Part shown: piece after piece, positions 36,963 to 46,496 of the stretch
How positions within the stretch are numbered: the first letter of the stretch is position 1
How the letters are laid out: each line of letters opens with the position of its first letter
Source of the DNA: Crocosphaera sp. UHCC 0190
GTDB lineage: Bacteria; Cyanobacteriota; Cyanobacteriia; Cyanobacteriales; Microcystaceae
Assembly (NCBI RefSeq): GCF_034932065.1
Contig: NZ_JAYGHP010000012.1
Span: 1 to 64,000, forward strand
Direction of reading: 5' to 3'
Length of the DNA: 64,000 nucleotides
Position numbers and translations under genes: made by a program
Notes under the pieces: generated by a model
Told to the model about the DNA's origin: nothing
Databases searched by the model: none
What the model saw: the letters and a program-made list of their open reading frames with translations, nothing else

Positions 36963-37577
36963 ATGAGTCAAACCCCGAATTCCCCGACTTTTATTGCCAC
37001 TGATTCAGGCAAAGCAATCACTTCCTCTCATCATCAAGGCAGTCATTGGCAACCCCAGGAAACCTCAGAATCCTCATTTTATTATTTTGCCTATGGTTCC
37101 TGTATGTGTCCTGTAGACCTAAAGCGGACATTTGGGGAGAATACCCATGATTATGTCATAGGAACGGGAATTTTACCAGGGTATCGCTTGGGGTTTTATC
37201 GTCGTTCCCTACGGCGTAACTGTGGGGCGTTAGATGTGGTTCCTGATGTTAATGCTAAGGTAGAAGGGGTATTGTATCAGCTTCCTTGGCGGTTTAGCAC
37301 AGGCTTGGACGAACGGGAAGAAGTCCCCCATAATGGTTATCGTCGTGAGATGGTCACAATTTATAGTCAGGGTAAAGTTTATCAAGATGTGAGGACTTAT
37401 GTGGTCATTGATAAATTACCTCAAGAGTTAGCTCCCAATGATTGGTATTTTAATGTCGTGTTAAGGGGAGCTATTACCTGCGGACTTTCTGAAGAATATT
37501 GTTGGAATTTATTTAATCATATGTATCAATTACAATTACAACAAAATCAGATGATTTCTTTGGATAAGTCTGCTTAA
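36963..37577 (+). CDS. Gamma-glutamylcyclotransferase-family protein
   Basis: The 204-residue protein has a 40-residue polar N-terminal extension and then YYFAYGSCMCPVDL, the substrate-binding YGS loop. LPGYRLGFYRRS, VEGVLYQLPW and LDEREEVPHNGYRR follow, the last with the expected catalytic glutamate region. GGCT proteins make 5-oxoproline from gamma-glutamyl amino acids or glutathione, but many bacterial members are uncharacterised. The Cys pair in SCMC is unusual for the loop. It lies 14 bp before the truncated SDR gene. Confidence 0.8.
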   Translation: MSQTPNSPTFIATDSGKAITSSHHQGSHWQPQETSESSFYYFAYGSCMCPVDLKRTFGENTHDYVIGTGILPGYRLGFYRRSLRRNCGALDVVPDVNAKVEGVLYQLPWRFSTGLDEREEVPHNGYRREMVTIYSQGKVYQDVRTYVVIDKLPQELAPNDWYFNVVLRGAITCGLSEEYCWNLFNHMYQLQLQQNQMISLDKSA

Positions 37578-37591
37578 GTTTAAGGTAAATA

Positions 37592-38206
37592 ATGGCAGCA
37601 AATTCAGGACAAAAAGTCGTATTAATTACTGGGGCATCCAGTGGCATTGGAGAAGCGATCACCCGTCGTTTAGCCAAGGAAAAATATCGCCTCGTGATTT
37701 GCGCCCGTCGTCAAGAAAAGTTAGATAAATTAAGTACAGAACTACAAGAAATAGGCGGTGAAGTATTAGCAAAGCGGGTCGATTTACGTCAAGAAGCTGA
37801 TATTATTAACTTGTTTGAAGCCATCCGTCAGCAATGGGGTGGGGTTGATATTTTAATTAATAACGCAGGTTTGGGTCATCGAGAAACTTTAATGACAGGC
37901 AAGACAGAAGCGTGGCGAGAGATGCTAGATATAAATGTTTTAGCCTTATGTATTTGTACTCGTGAAGCGATTAAAGATATGAGTGATCGCAATAGTAATG
38001 GTCATATTATTCATATTAATTCAATGTCGGGTCATCGAGTACCTTTATTCAGTGGGGTTTATGCAGCGAGTAAATATGCGGTCACGGCCTTAACTGAAGG
38101 GTTGAGACAAGAGTTAAGAGAAGCGAATAAAAACATAAGGATTTCTTCAATTAGTCCTGGGGGCTCTCCCGTACTTGTGGTGATAAGTAAAGCTTATAAT
38201 TCGTAG
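37592..38206 (+). pseudogene. SDR oxidoreductase, C-terminus lost to a MITE-like insertion
   Basis: The first 190 residues are a good classical SDR: TGASSGIGEAITRRLA, NNAGLGH, catalytic Ser in INSMSGH, YAASKYAVTAL with Tyr/Lys, and ISSISPG. Directly after the PG motif the frame enters an inverted-repeat element (38162-38326), reads GSPVLVVISKAYNS and stops. Relatives are about 245-250 residues long, so about 55 residues, including the substrate-binding lid, are missing. No matching C-terminal coding sequence is found after the element, so the 3' end was deleted as well. The Rossmann core may still fold, but normal activity is unlikely. Confidence 0.75.
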
Positions 38207-38326
38207 GGTGGGTTAGACGCGGCTATGATTTTGATGAAAAACTAATAAGTTTTAATCCGCGTCGTAACCCACCATCTTAAGTATTGTAGCTGATTATACA
38301 TTTTATACCAAGATGTCGGGAGAGCC
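38162..38326. mobile_element. 165-bp MITE-like element with terminal inverted repeats
   Basis: GGCTCTCCCG at the left end and CGGGAGAGCC at the right end are exact inverted repeats; similarity continues loosely for about 10 more bases (ending in TTGGT-type sequence). Inside is a long imperfect hairpin: GGTGGGTTAGACGCGG (38207) pairs with CCGCGTCGTAACCCACC (38257), with a further AAAACT/AGTTTT stem. It has no coding capacity. No clear target duplication is seen. It supplies the stop codon of the SDR gene. Confidence 0.65.
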
Positions 38327-38333
38327 GTTTTTT

Positions 38334-38359
38334 AGGAGCGAACGGCTGTTCGCCCCTAC
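38334..38359. repeat. Worn GTAGGGG-family palindrome
   Basis: GGAGCGAACGGCTGTTCGCCCC followed by TAC differs from the copy at 56655 by substitutions that break two pairs. It lies next to the MITE-like element. The rest of the gap up to 38562 shows AT-rich leader sequence with no gene. Confidence 0.6.
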
Positions 38360-38562
38360 TTATATTTAAGAAACTTGTTAAAATGTTAACAAAGATTAAT
38401 AATAGACTCAGGTTAGTTCGTTTAACTCTAAGTCATTAGTCTTGTAAAGTCTTACTAAGCAAGGAATCCAGCCGATTAACGACTTTTCCTTTTCTGAGAG
38501 ACTATATACAGAGCTTAATTAAGTTTTGTAAAATGAGTTACATTTTTTTACATCTTGTCATC

Positions 38563-39114
38563 ATGAATACCCAATTACGTTCAAATCTTTTGACCCTTTT
38601 GTTGAAACCCAATGTCAACCCTAATTTTGCCTCTCAAACTGCCTGGGCGATTTTGCGGGCAGTGGTAGGCTTAATTATGATCCATAATGGATTAGATAAA
38701 CTGGGAAACATTGAAAGTTTTGCTGAAGCTTATGTGTCCTATATTGGACTACCCTTTCCCATTTTCTTTAGTTACGTTGCCGCCTATACTGAGTTAATTG
38801 GTGCGCCTTTGGTTGCCCTCGGTTTATTCACCCGTCCGGCTGCTTTTGGGTTATTATCAACCATGATGGTGGCCATGTATCATCATATTTTAGTAGCGGG
38901 TTTTAGCATTCCTTACTTAGAACTTTCTGCCATTTATGCCGCTTGTTTTCTGTTCTTTTGCGTTAATGGGGCTGGCTTATTTTCAACCGATGCCTTAATT
39001 TTAAATTGGTTGGATAGTAATGCCTTAACTCAGAAAGCAAAACAAATTATGTTGTTAGAAAAATCCTATCAACAGACAACAGTGAAGGAAGACAAAGCAA
39101 AACAACTTAAGTAA
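38563..39114 (+). CDS. DoxX-family membrane protein
   Basis: From ATG at 38563 the product has 183 residues and four transmembrane helices with DoxX features: ILRAVVGLIMIHNGLDKLGN, YIGLPFPIFFSYVAAYTELIGAPLVALGLFTRPAA (in sections), MYHHILVAGF and a C-terminal helix. DoxX-like proteins are small inner-membrane proteins, some linked to quinone or thiol oxidation. No cysteine pair is evident here. ATG at 38533 would add ten residues. It ends before a perfect hairpin at 39129. Confidence 0.85.
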   Translation: MNTQLRSNLLTLLLKPNVNPNFASQTAWAILRAVVGLIMIHNGLDKLGNIESFAEAYVSYIGLPFPIFFSYVAAYTELIGAPLVALGLFTRPAAFGLLSTMMVAMYHHILVAGFSIPYLELSAIYAACFLFFCVNGAGLFSTDALILNWLDSNALTQKAKQIMLLEKSYQQTTVKEDKAKQLK

Positions 39115-39128
39115 GTATTAAGGAAGTC

Positions 39129-39158
39129 GGTAGAGATATCTAATTAAATATCTCTACC
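39129..39158. terminator. Hairpin after doxX-like gene, no T-run
   Basis: GGTAGAGATAT and ATATCTCTACC form an 11-bp perfect stem with an 8-nt loop, 15 bp after the stop codon. There is no U-tract, so it may stabilise the 3' end or be a mobile palindrome. A worn GGTGGGCA palindrome follows at 39167. Confidence 0.5.
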
Positions 39159-39166
39159 ATCTAGTC

Positions 39167-39184
39167 GGGTGGACATTTCCCACC
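39167..39184. repeat. Worn GGTGGGCA palindrome
   Basis: GGGTGGACATTTCCCACC is an imperfect copy of the palindrome seen exactly at 509, 33671 and 62874. Confidence 0.5.
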
Positions 39185-39363
39185 AAAATGCGACAAATAG
39201 GCACTTATTACATATTGAACCTTAACCTTAAATAACCTTAAGGATGTCTAAAGATTTAATCAAGAAAAATAAAGACTTTACGTTTTACTGCTAAGGGTGC
39301 AACACTTGAGAAAGTTAACAGTAAAATGAGAAATAGTAGACTCATCACAAACGATCTCCACCT

Positions 39364-42207
39364 GTGACTCCATCCTATTCTTCCCATACCCTGCCCCGAC
39401 AGCAACAAGCTTGGCATACTTATTCTCCCCAAAAAACCCTAGAATTGTTAGAAACCACTCTTCAAACAGGGTTAAATGCGGAAACAGTTAGCCAACGTCA
39501 ACAACATTATGGCCCCAACGAAATAGAAGAAACAGCAGGCCGTAGTAATTGGGAAATTCTCCTCGATCAGTTTACTAACATCATGTTAATTATGCTGATC
39601 GTGGTAGCAATTATTTCCGGTATTTTAGATGTAGTGGAATTGCAGAAAAATGGCATAACTGAAGGGGTAATACCCTTTAAAGATACTATTGCTATTTTTT
39701 TAATTGTGATTTTAAATGGACTTTTAGGCTATTTACAAGAAACTCGCGCCGAAAAAGCTTTAGCCGCTTTAAAACGTTTATCCTCTCCCAAAGTTCAAGT
39801 CATTCGAGACGGAAAACGCCTCGAAGTCGATGCTCCTCAATTAGTTCCTGGGGATATTATTTTAGTAGAAGCAGGGGATCAACTTTGTGCGGATGGCCAA
39901 ATTTTAGAAGCCTCTAACCTGCAAATTCGAGAGTCGGCCTTAACGGGAGAGGCCCAGTCCGTCAATAAATATCCCTTGACAGAAGCATTAGAAGAAGATA
40001 CCCCCATTGGCGATCGCCGTAACATGGTGTTTACAGGAACAGAAGTGATCCAAGGTAGGGGTAGAGTGGTCGTTACCAACACAGGAATGACCACAGAACT
40101 GGGCAAAATAGCCGAAATGTTACAGTCCGTAGAAAGTGAACCCACCCCTCTACAGCGACGCATGAGTCACTTAGGGAATGTTTTAGTTAGTGGTTCCCTG
40201 ATTTTTGTGGCCTTAGTAGTGGTTGGAGGGGTAATTAAGGGAGGATGGGGACTTTTACAAGATTTAGTCGAAATTTCCCTGAGTATGGCCGTAGCGGTAG
40301 TTCCTGAAGGTTTACCTGCGGTGATCACTGTTACCTTAGCGTTGGGAACCCAACGCATGGTAAAACGCCACGCTTTGATCCGCAAACTGCCCGCAGTAGA
40401 AACTTTGGGGTCAGTAAATGTGATCTGTTCTGATAAAACCGGAACCCTCACCCAAAATAAAATGGTGGTGCAAGAGGTAGAAACCCTTGAGGGGAATTGT
40501 CGCGTCACAGGGACAGGATATGAACCCCTAGGGGACTTTATTAAGGGGGATAATCAGACTGTTAAAATTAACAATTATGGCGAGTTACAAGCCTTATTAT
40601 TCACGGGTGTGCTATGTAATGATGCCCATTTGTCCCAAAAAGAAGGGGACTGGGCCATTATGGGTGATCCAACGGAAGGGGCCTTATTAGCATTATCAGG
40701 AAAAGCAGGGTTACAACAATCAACTTTAGAAAATCAATATGAAAGGGTAGCAGAGTTTCCCTTTTCCTCAGAACGAAAGCGCATGAGTACCATTTGTGAG
40801 TGGTCAGAAACAGGTAATCACTGGCCAAGTTGGCAACTACGTCAAAATCATGCTTATGCGATGTTTACCAAGGGTTCCCCTGAATTAATTTTAGAAAGAT
40901 GTCAGTCCTATCAATTAGGAGAACAAATATATCCCCTCACCGAAGAACAGAGAAAGCAGGTATTGGACGGGAATAATGCCATGGCCAAACGGGCCTTACG
41001 GGTGTTAGGGTTCGCCTATAAACCCCTAGAACACATTCCCGACACAGATGCAGAAACCAGCGAACAGGGGTTAATTTGGTTAGGATTAGTGGGCATGATG
41101 GATGCACCCAGGCCAGAAGTCCGCGCGGCCGTGGCGAAATGTCGGGCCGCGGGTATTCGTCCCATTGTGATCACGGGAGATCATCAGTTAACGGCCCAGG
41201 CGATCGCACAACAGTTAGGTATTGTCGAAGAAGGGGATCATTTTCTCACAGGACGGGAGTTAGAACGAATGTCCCAACCGGAGTTAGAACAAGAAGTTGA
41301 AAGGGTTAGTGTTTATGCTCGTGTCTCTCCTGAACATAAATTACGCATTGTCAGGGCCTTACAAAAACAGGGCAAATTCGTCGCTATGACGGGAGATGGG
41401 GTCAATGATGCTCCGGCCCTGAAACAAGCGGATATTGGCATTGCGATGGGTATTACTGGGACGGATGTGAGTAAGGAGGCCAGTGATATGGTATTGCTGG
41501 ATGATAATTTTGCCACCATTGTCGCTGCAACGGAGGAGGGACGGGTGGTTTATAGCAATATTCGTCACTTTATTAAGTATATTTTGGGCAGTAATGTGGG
41601 GGAAGTTATTACGATTGCAGCGGCCCCAATTATGGGACTTTCTGGAATTCCTTTAATTCCCTTACAAATTCTGTGGATGAATTTAGTAACGGATGGTTTA
41701 CCTGCTTTAGCGTTAGCGGTTGAACCTGCTGATCCTCATATTATGGAACGTCCCCCTTTTAATCCTGATGAAAGCATTTTTGCACGAGGTTTAGGGTCTT
41801 ATATTGTGCGTATTGGCATCATTTTTGCCATTATTACAATTACTTTAATGGCCTGGGCCTTTAATGATTCTCAAAAGCCTGGCCATGACCCTGAAAGTTG
41901 GAAAACGATGGTTTTTACGACTTTATGTATTGCTCAAATGGGCCATGCGATCGCGGCTCGTTCAACAACCCGTTTAGCCATTGAGATGAACCCTTTTTCT
42001 AATATTTATCTTTGGGGAGCAGTCATTGTTACGACCATTCTACAATTGATGTTAGTTTATGTTGCACCCTTACGGGATTTCTTTAATACAACGGTGTTGA
42101 CAAGAGAACAATTAGTTATCTGTTTATTATTTAGTAGTTTGATGTTTGTTTGGGTAGAATTTGAAAAAATTCTCTTACGTCTCTATCGTAAATTTGTTCA
42201 AAAATAA
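39364..42207 (+). CDS. pacL: P-type Ca2+-transporting ATPase (PacL/SERCA-like)
   Basis: The 947-residue IIA-type P-ATPase has the cation ATPase N-terminal domain (about 10-85), the actuator motif [13 protein letters not shown] (the TGE loop), membrane segment [15 protein letters not shown] with calcium-site residues, the phosphorylation site [12 protein letters not shown] (Asp357), KGSPE in the nucleotide domain, and [22 protein letters not shown]. Helix 6 shows [19 protein letters not shown], where N and D match the SERCA calcium ligands. The GTG start at 39364 gives a normal N-terminus. It probably exports Ca2+ from the cytoplasm; other cations are possible. It is followed by rsmG 24 bp later. 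Confidence 0.92.
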   Translation: MTPSYSSHTLPRQQQAWHTYSPQKTLELLETTLQTGLNAETVSQRQQHYGPNEIEETAGRSNWEILLDQFTNIMLIMLIVVAIISGILDVVELQKNGITEGVIPFKDTIAIFLIVILNGLLGYLQETRAEKALAALKRLSSPKVQVIRDGKRLEVDAPQLVPGDIILVEAGDQLCADGQILEASNLQIRESALTGEAQSVNKYPLTEALEEDTPIGDRRNMVFTGTEVIQGRGRVVVTNTGMTTELGKIAEMLQSVESEPTPLQRRMSHLGNVLVSGSLIFVALVVVGGVIKGGWGLLQDLVEISLSMAVAVVPEGLPAVITVTLALGTQRMVKRHALIRKLPAVETLGSVNVICSDKTGTLTQNKMVVQEVETLEGNCRVTGTGYEPLGDFIKGDNQTVKINNYGELQALLFTGVLCNDAHLSQKEGDWAIMGDPTEGALLALSGKAGLQQSTLENQYERVAEFPFSSERKRMSTICEWSETGNHWPSWQLRQNHAYAMFTKGSPELILERCQSYQLGEQIYPLTEEQRKQVLDGNNAMAKRALRVLGFAYKPLEHIPDTDAETSEQGLIWLGLVGMMDAPRPEVRAAVAKCRAAGIRPIVITGDHQLTAQAIAQQLGIVEEGDHFLTGRELERMSQPELEQEVERVSVYARVSPEHKLRIVRALQKQGKFVAMTGDGVNDAPALKQADIGIAMGITGTDVSKEASDMVLLDDNFATIVAATEEGRVVYSNIRHFIKYILGSNVGEVITIAAAPIMGLSGIPLIPLQILWMNLVTDGLPALALAVEPADPHIMERPPFNPDESIFARGLGSYIVRIGIIFAIITITLMAWAFNDSQKPGHDPESWKTMVFTTLCIAQMGHAIAARSTTRLAIEMNPFSNIYLWGAVIVTTILQLMLVYVAPLRDFFNTTVLTREQLVICLLFSSLMFVWVEFEKILLRLYRKFVQK

Positions 42208-42231
42208 GTCGGGAAAATAATCAGTAAATTA

Positions 42232-42960
42232 ATGCAGTTACCAACATTTCAGGAAATTTGGCAAGATAGTTTACAATGGCAACCAACTCAAACACAATTA
42301 GACCAATGGGAGCAGTTATATCAAGAAATAATCTTAATTAATCGTCAAATTAATTTAACTCGTATTACGGAACCTCAAGACTTTTGGGAAAAACACCTTT
42401 GGGACTCTTTAGCTGGAGTTATCGGGCTAGATTTTTTGCGATATAAAGATTCATTAAAAGTGATTGACATTGGTACAGGAGGTGGTTTTCCTGGTCTTCC
42501 TATTGCCATTAGTTTTCCTCATTGGCAGTTTACATTACTTGATTCTACTCGCAAAAAAATCAATGTAATTAACTTATTTTTAGAAGCCTTAAAATTAAAA
42601 AATTGTACCACATTTATCGGCCGAGCAGAAGATGTTGGACATTTACCAGAGCATAGAGAAATGTATGATTTAGCCTTAATTCGTGCAGTGGGGGAACCCT
42701 CTGTTTGTGCTGAATATGTATTACCCTTTCTCAAACTAGGAGGAATAGGAGTATTATATCGGGGAAATTGGCAAACGGAAGAAGAATTAAACTTAAAAGC
42801 AGCCTTGAAACAATTAGGGGGAAAATTTATCTTAGTTAAACAGTTTAACACTCCTTTAACTCAAAGTATACGTCACTTTATTTATGTTAAAAAAGTAGCA
42901 GAAACCCCTTATCAATTTCCTCGTCCCGTTGGTATTCCAAAACAACAACCTTTAGGCTAA
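42232..42960 (+). CDS. rsmG: 16S rRNA (guanine527-N7)-methyltransferase RsmG
   Basis: The 242-residue enzyme (GidB) has INLTRITEPQDFWEKHLWDSL near residue 40 and the SAM site DIGTGGGFPGLPIAI, then TLLDSTRKKINVI, GRAEDVGH and RAVGEPSVCAEY. It methylates G527 of 16S rRNA with SAM; its loss gives low-level streptomycin resistance in other bacteria. The C-terminal RPVGIPKQQPLG is as in the family. It lies 24 bp after pacL and is probably read through from it. Confidence 0.95.
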   Translation: MQLPTFQEIWQDSLQWQPTQTQLDQWEQLYQEIILINRQINLTRITEPQDFWEKHLWDSLAGVIGLDFLRYKDSLKVIDIGTGGGFPGLPIAISFPHWQFTLLDSTRKKINVINLFLEALKLKNCTTFIGRAEDVGHLPEHREMYDLALIRAVGEPSVCAEYVLPFLKLGGIGVLYRGNWQTEEELNLKAALKQLGGKFILVKQFNTPLTQSIRHFIYVKKVAETPYQFPRPVGIPKQQPLG

Positions 42961-42992
42961 AGAAGCGATCAATCTTATTTTTATAGATCCCA

Positions 42993-43595
42993 CTACCAAA
43001 CTTTTGGTTGAAACTCAGCACTGTTAAGAATAGCGACATTTTCTCCCGCTTGTGCCAACACAAATAAACCTTGACGATAAGCATATTTATCTGCACCTTC
43101 TTCTATTTCTATCCCTGCCACCGCCCCATATACTTGCTTGTCGTTATACTCAGGGAAGAATTGTCGAAATTCTCTTAAATCATCGATCAATTCTTTAACA
43201 TCATCCACACCTAAACTACTTTTAACTTCCACTACTAAAACATGGTTTTCATTGGTTACTAAGACATCAATTTCTAAACTTTTACCATCCAGACGTTTTT
43301 TGACTCGTTGACTAACTTGATGAACGGGAATACCTCTATTTAAAAATAAGGTTTCACAAGCAGGAGCCACCATATTTTCCACAAAACGACCCCATTTACC
43401 ACCTAAAGCCCCTATTTGTTTACTAACTTTTTTAACTTCCTTGCTAGTCTCTTGAATTTGGCGATCAGTTTCTTGAATTTGGCGATCAGTTTCTTGAAAG
43501 CGTCTTTCTGTTTTTTGAAAGCGTCGCTCTGTTTCTTTTTGGGCTGTTGCTAATTCAGCTAATAATTGCCATACATCATCTGCGGTGGTTGACAT
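42993..43595 (-). CDS. Coiled-coil plus PD-(D/E)XK nuclease-fold protein (DUF3782-like)
   Basis: The 200-residue protein begins with heptad repeats (ERRFQKT, ERRFQET, DRQIQET, DRQIQET, then SKEVKKV; about residues 23-60) encoded by 21-bp DNA repeats. A nuclease-fold domain follows with GRFVENMVAPA, LEIDVLVTNENHVLVVEVKSSLG (the D and ExK motif), and YGAVAGIEIEEGADKYAYRQGL. This layout is common in cyanobacteria and unassigned; it may be a DNA-binding or defunct nuclease. The minus-strand gene converges with rsmG over a 32-bp gap. Confidence 0.8.
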   Translation of the reverse strand: MSTTADDVWQLLAELATAQKETERRFQKTERRFQETDRQIQETDRQIQETSKEVKKVSKQIGALGGKWGRFVENMVAPACETLFLNRGIPVHQVSQRVKKRLDGKSLEIDVLVTNENHVLVVEVKSSLGVDDVKELIDDLREFRQFFPEYNDKQVYGAVAGIEIEEGADKYAYRQGLFVLAQAGENVAILNSAEFQPKVW

Positions 43596-43665
43596 AATTT
43601 TTCTTGTTGCAAGCTTTTTAGTTCATTCATTATATCTGGTTTATGTTTCAGACCGCGCGGTTTAA

Positions 43666-43780
43666 GTTTCTAGTTCAACACCTAACAGTTGATCTATATT
43701 AAACCCGCGTAGGCGGGTTTTGTCTGTATAGCTTAACCCTTAAGGGTTGAAGCGGGGTCAACGGCCGTTGACCCCTAGGA
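43666..43780. repeat. Composite palindromic repeat block
   Basis: The gap 43596-43981 (386 bp) has no gene but holds several palindromes. AAACCCGC/GCGGGTTT with a GTAG loop (43701-43720) is followed by TGTCT and may terminate transcription. CCCTTAAGGG lies near 43738. A perfect 22-bp palindrome with arms GGGG/CCCC and core TCAACGGCCGTTGA is at 43754-43775, a member of the GTAGGGG family. Confidence 0.7.
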
Positions 43781-43940
43781 AAACCTATTTTTAAAATGAG
43801 TCCCGAAAATTCATAAGTTTTGCTAAACTTGCCATGAGATTTTCCTCAAAAAAATAATGATAAACCTCTTAAATATAAAGGATATGTCTAATTATGTCTA
43901 ACTGACAACAAGGGGGGAAAATGTTATTTCTTATAGTTTT

Positions 43941-43963
43941 GGACGCAAGCATTGCGCCCCTAC
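43941..43963. repeat. Worn GTAGGGG-family palindrome
   Basis: GGACGCAAGC and ATTGCGCCCC, then TAC, form an imperfect hairpin with a CGCAA/TTGCG core, 19 bp after the racemase stop codon. Confidence 0.55.
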
Positions 43964-43981
43964 GAAAACGTATTTTAAAGC

Positions 43982-45067
43982 TTAAACGGCCACGGGACTA
44001 TTAGAATGTATGAATTGCTTTTTAATAAAAGGAGAAGTCATCGCTGCGAGAAGGCTACCGTAATCCATGTTAAAATTCACTTCATCTCCTACTTGTAAAT
44101 TTTGGTTTTTGCTGTCGAGAATAAGATGATCGCTACTAGAGCCTAATATTTCTAGTTTATTATGAGATTGCAAACCAGATACTAGAATATCCTGCCTTCC
44201 CAAAGCAATAATCGCTCTTTGGCGAATTCCTCGATCTGCGAAACTAGGAATATTTCCAAAAGCATCTTGACAGATATCTCCAAATGGTAGAGATGGCTTG
44301 ATCTTGGACTCAATAACTTCGGCAATGAGTTGGAAAGCATGGGTATGTAAACCGGGAATGGCTTTTCTATTAACAGTTTCGCAACCCAAAAAAATTGATT
44401 CACCCAAACGAAGATTATTAATCTTACCCACATCTTGAGTCGATTTATACCAGTCATAATTTGCCGAATTTCCACCAGAAATTATGTCTAAACTAATCTG
44501 AAACTCTTTTTCAATCATCTCAACCAATTCAGATAGTTTATTCATATTGGCATTATCTGGTTTGACTCCACCATAACAAGCTAAATTGCAGCCAATACCA
44601 ACAATTTTTATATGGGATAAAGAAAGGGTTTCCCTCATAAATTGAGAAAGATCTCCAGGAAGTATTCCTTCACGCAAATCACCCAATTCCACCATCAAAA
44701 TTACCTGATGATATTTATTATATGCCCTTGCATAATAGGAAAGTTCCTTAAGAGTTTCTATCTCAGTATTGAGGCTAATATCTACAGTTTTAACAATAGA
44801 TTCAGCCCGACTTAAAGGAGTACGTAGCAGAACAAACTTAGTTAATATCCCCGCATTTTTCATTTTTTGAATGTTTTCAATACGAGAATCTGCAATAAAT
44901 TTCACTCCCCCTTGAATCATTGCCTTAACAATAGAAGGCTCTCCTAATACTGCTTTAGAAACTCCCATTAAAGAAATCCCTTTTTGCCCATAAAGTTTTG
45001 ATAATATTCGAGCATTATCCTGTATTTGGGATAGGGCAATTTCTATCCTTGGCATGAACGATTTCAT
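43982..45067 (-). CDS. Alanine/ornithine-racemase-family PLP enzyme (fold III)
   Basis: The 361-residue protein has RIEIALSQIQDNARIL and then GVSKAVLGEP, with Lys38 as the PLP Schiff-base lysine. VILMVELGDLREG, VGIGCNLACYGGVKPD (in the family the residues around the phosphate/substrate pocket), ISGGNSANYDW and LRLGESIFLG follow. These match the Orr/YhfX branch and not the classical Alr enzymes. The C-terminal beta domain is present. The substrate is not predictable by eye. It lies 23 bp after the DUF1611 gene, so the two form an operon. ATG at 45055 (MPRIEIAL) is an equally good start. Confidence 0.85.
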   Translation of the reverse strand: MKSFMPRIEIALSQIQDNARILSKLYGQKGISLMGVSKAVLGEPSIVKAMIQGGVKFIADSRIENIQKMKNAGILTKFVLLRTPLSRAESIVKTVDISLNTEIETLKELSYYARAYNKYHQVILMVELGDLREGILPGDLSQFMRETLSLSHIKIVGIGCNLACYGGVKPDNANMNKLSELVEMIEKEFQISLDIISGGNSANYDWYKSTQDVGKINNLRLGESIFLGCETVNRKAIPGLHTHAFQLIAEVIESKIKPSLPFGDICQDAFGNIPSFADRGIRQRAIIALGRQDILVSGLQSHNKLEILGSSSDHLILDSKNQNLQVGDEVNFNMDYGSLLAAMTSPFIKKQFIHSNSPVAV

Positions 45068-45090
45068 TGATTTTTTCTAGACAATTATGT

Positions 45091-46212
45091 CTACCTCTTG
45101 GCCAAGACAGGAAGTTTTTCTACATTTTCCTGCTTGATTTTTTGACTAAGTTTCGGAAAATGATGGGCTAAAGTTTGAACAAGTTTTTGACATCCATGAC
45201 TCAACACATCGGTTGTTGGTAACTTAAACTGCTTTTCATAATCTTCTATGATGGTCAAAATTTCTTCGTTTGCGAGGTTTTCATGGCTTAAGGTAATCGC
45301 CATTACACTAGATTGAGAAATCGCTTCAATCAGTTGAATTTCACTCTCAACAGTAGGCATGATTAAATGCGGAAAATCACACCGAAATTCTCTCCCAGGT
45401 GGGTGCTGAAGAATAATTCCATCAGGCATACTTCCTTTTAAGATACCCAGAGAACTCATAAAAGCGGGATGACTAACAGCACTTTGTCCCTCAACTAAAA
45501 TGATGTCAGGACTTTCTTTCTCAAACGCTTGAATAACAGAGTTTTCGATTTCACCAATCACAAACTGGGAAATAAGCGCATCGATAGAAACACCATATCT
45601 TGCTCCTTGCATCAAGCTAGTTTGACCTGTTGCTACTAGAATTGACTTTATGCCAAGATTATTTAAAGCCTTATTAAGTTCTATCGCGGTGGTCATTTTT
45701 CCGCAAGCACAATCGGTACCAAGTATGGCGATGACAGGAATATTTACCTTAGATATTTGACCCGTAAAGACGTGCAAATCTTCTAATTTGGGCGGTTTTC
45801 TAATGTCTTTAATTTCGATATTATGCTTGTCAGCCATATTGACAAACTCTTGATCTTCGGAGAAAAACTCATGAAGACCATTAATGATATCCATGCCTTT
45901 TTCCATAGCTTCTAAGATGAGAAACCTCTCTTCTGGGGATAGACAAGCTTCTAAGGGAGCCTTTCCATAAATATAACAGTTTGGCATCTCTGAAAGTTTA
46001 GCCAAAGCCTCATCTAAATTGGCAAAAATAGGAATACCATTCTTTTTTCCTCCTAATTCTTTCCCTGCATCTTTGCCAGCTAAGGAACTATCGATCACCC
46101 CAACAATTGTATAAATTTCAGAGTGACGAATCAAGCCTGCGGCAGTTTTTCCGTCTACTAAACCAAATTGATTTTCACAGTAAACTAAAGCTGTTTTTTT
46201 GAAAATTGTCAT
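45091..46212 (-). CDS. DUF1611 P-loop protein, DgcN-like (candidate D-amino-acid N-acetyltransferase)
   Basis: The 373-residue protein has a Rossmann-like N-terminal part (KTAAGLIRHSE, VGVIDSSLAGKDAG) and a P-loop C-terminal part with ILGTDCACGKMTTAIEL near residue 165, VATGQTSLMQGARYGV, ILVEGQSAVSHPAFMSS and ILQHPPGREFRCDFP. This is DUF1611. In marine bacteria a member called DgcN N-acetylates D-glutamate, and a partner epimerase DgcA inverts it. Here the partner is a PLP racemase-family protein. It is the first gene of a two-gene minus-strand operon with an AT-rich 284-bp promoter region divergent to the DUF1517 gene. Confidence 0.82.
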   Translation of the reverse strand: MTIFKKTALVYCENQFGLVDGKTAAGLIRHSEIYTIVGVIDSSLAGKDAGKELGGKKNGIPIFANLDEALAKLSEMPNCYIYGKAPLEACLSPEERFLILEAMEKGMDIINGLHEFFSEDQEFVNMADKHNIEIKDIRKPPKLEDLHVFTGQISKVNIPVIAILGTDCACGKMTTAIELNKALNNLGIKSILVATGQTSLMQGARYGVSIDALISQFVIGEIENSVIQAFEKESPDIILVEGQSAVSHPAFMSSLGILKGSMPDGIILQHPPGREFRCDFPHLIMPTVESEIQLIEAISQSSVMAITLSHENLANEEILTIIEDYEKQFKLPTTDVLSHGCQKLVQTLAHHFPKLSQKIKQENVEKLPVLAKR

Positions 46213-46447
46213 TCAGTGAATTTCCTATAATTTATTCTCAAAGATTAAATTTGTATTTATTTGCTGTAATTGTAACTTACCTTACACTGAAATAAAACTG
46301 AATGTTCTCAAAACTTAACTGTGCAAAATCTTAAACTAAGGATTCAATATTTTGTAAAATTTTTCAGACTCCATGAGACTATCAAATAGGATTTTCAATG
46401 GCTATAAAAATGGGTTTATTTAATAAAAAACAACGCAATGGATTATT

Positions 46448-46474
46448 TTGACTTGTTTTGGGTTACATTATAAT
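46448..46474 (+). promoter_or_regulatory. Promoter of the DUF1517 gene
   Basis: TATAAT at 46469-46474 is a consensus -10 box 22 bp before the ATG. TTGACT at 46448 gives a 15-bp spacer, and TTTTGA at 46446 gives 17 bp. The leader would be very short. Confidence 0.55.
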
Positions 46475-46496
46475 GAGAGCTTTTCAAGCATAAATT

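Noticed and set aside
40167-41568. Several antisense ORFs inside pacL
   Set aside because: They are shadows of the P-ATPase coding sequence; no motif supports them.
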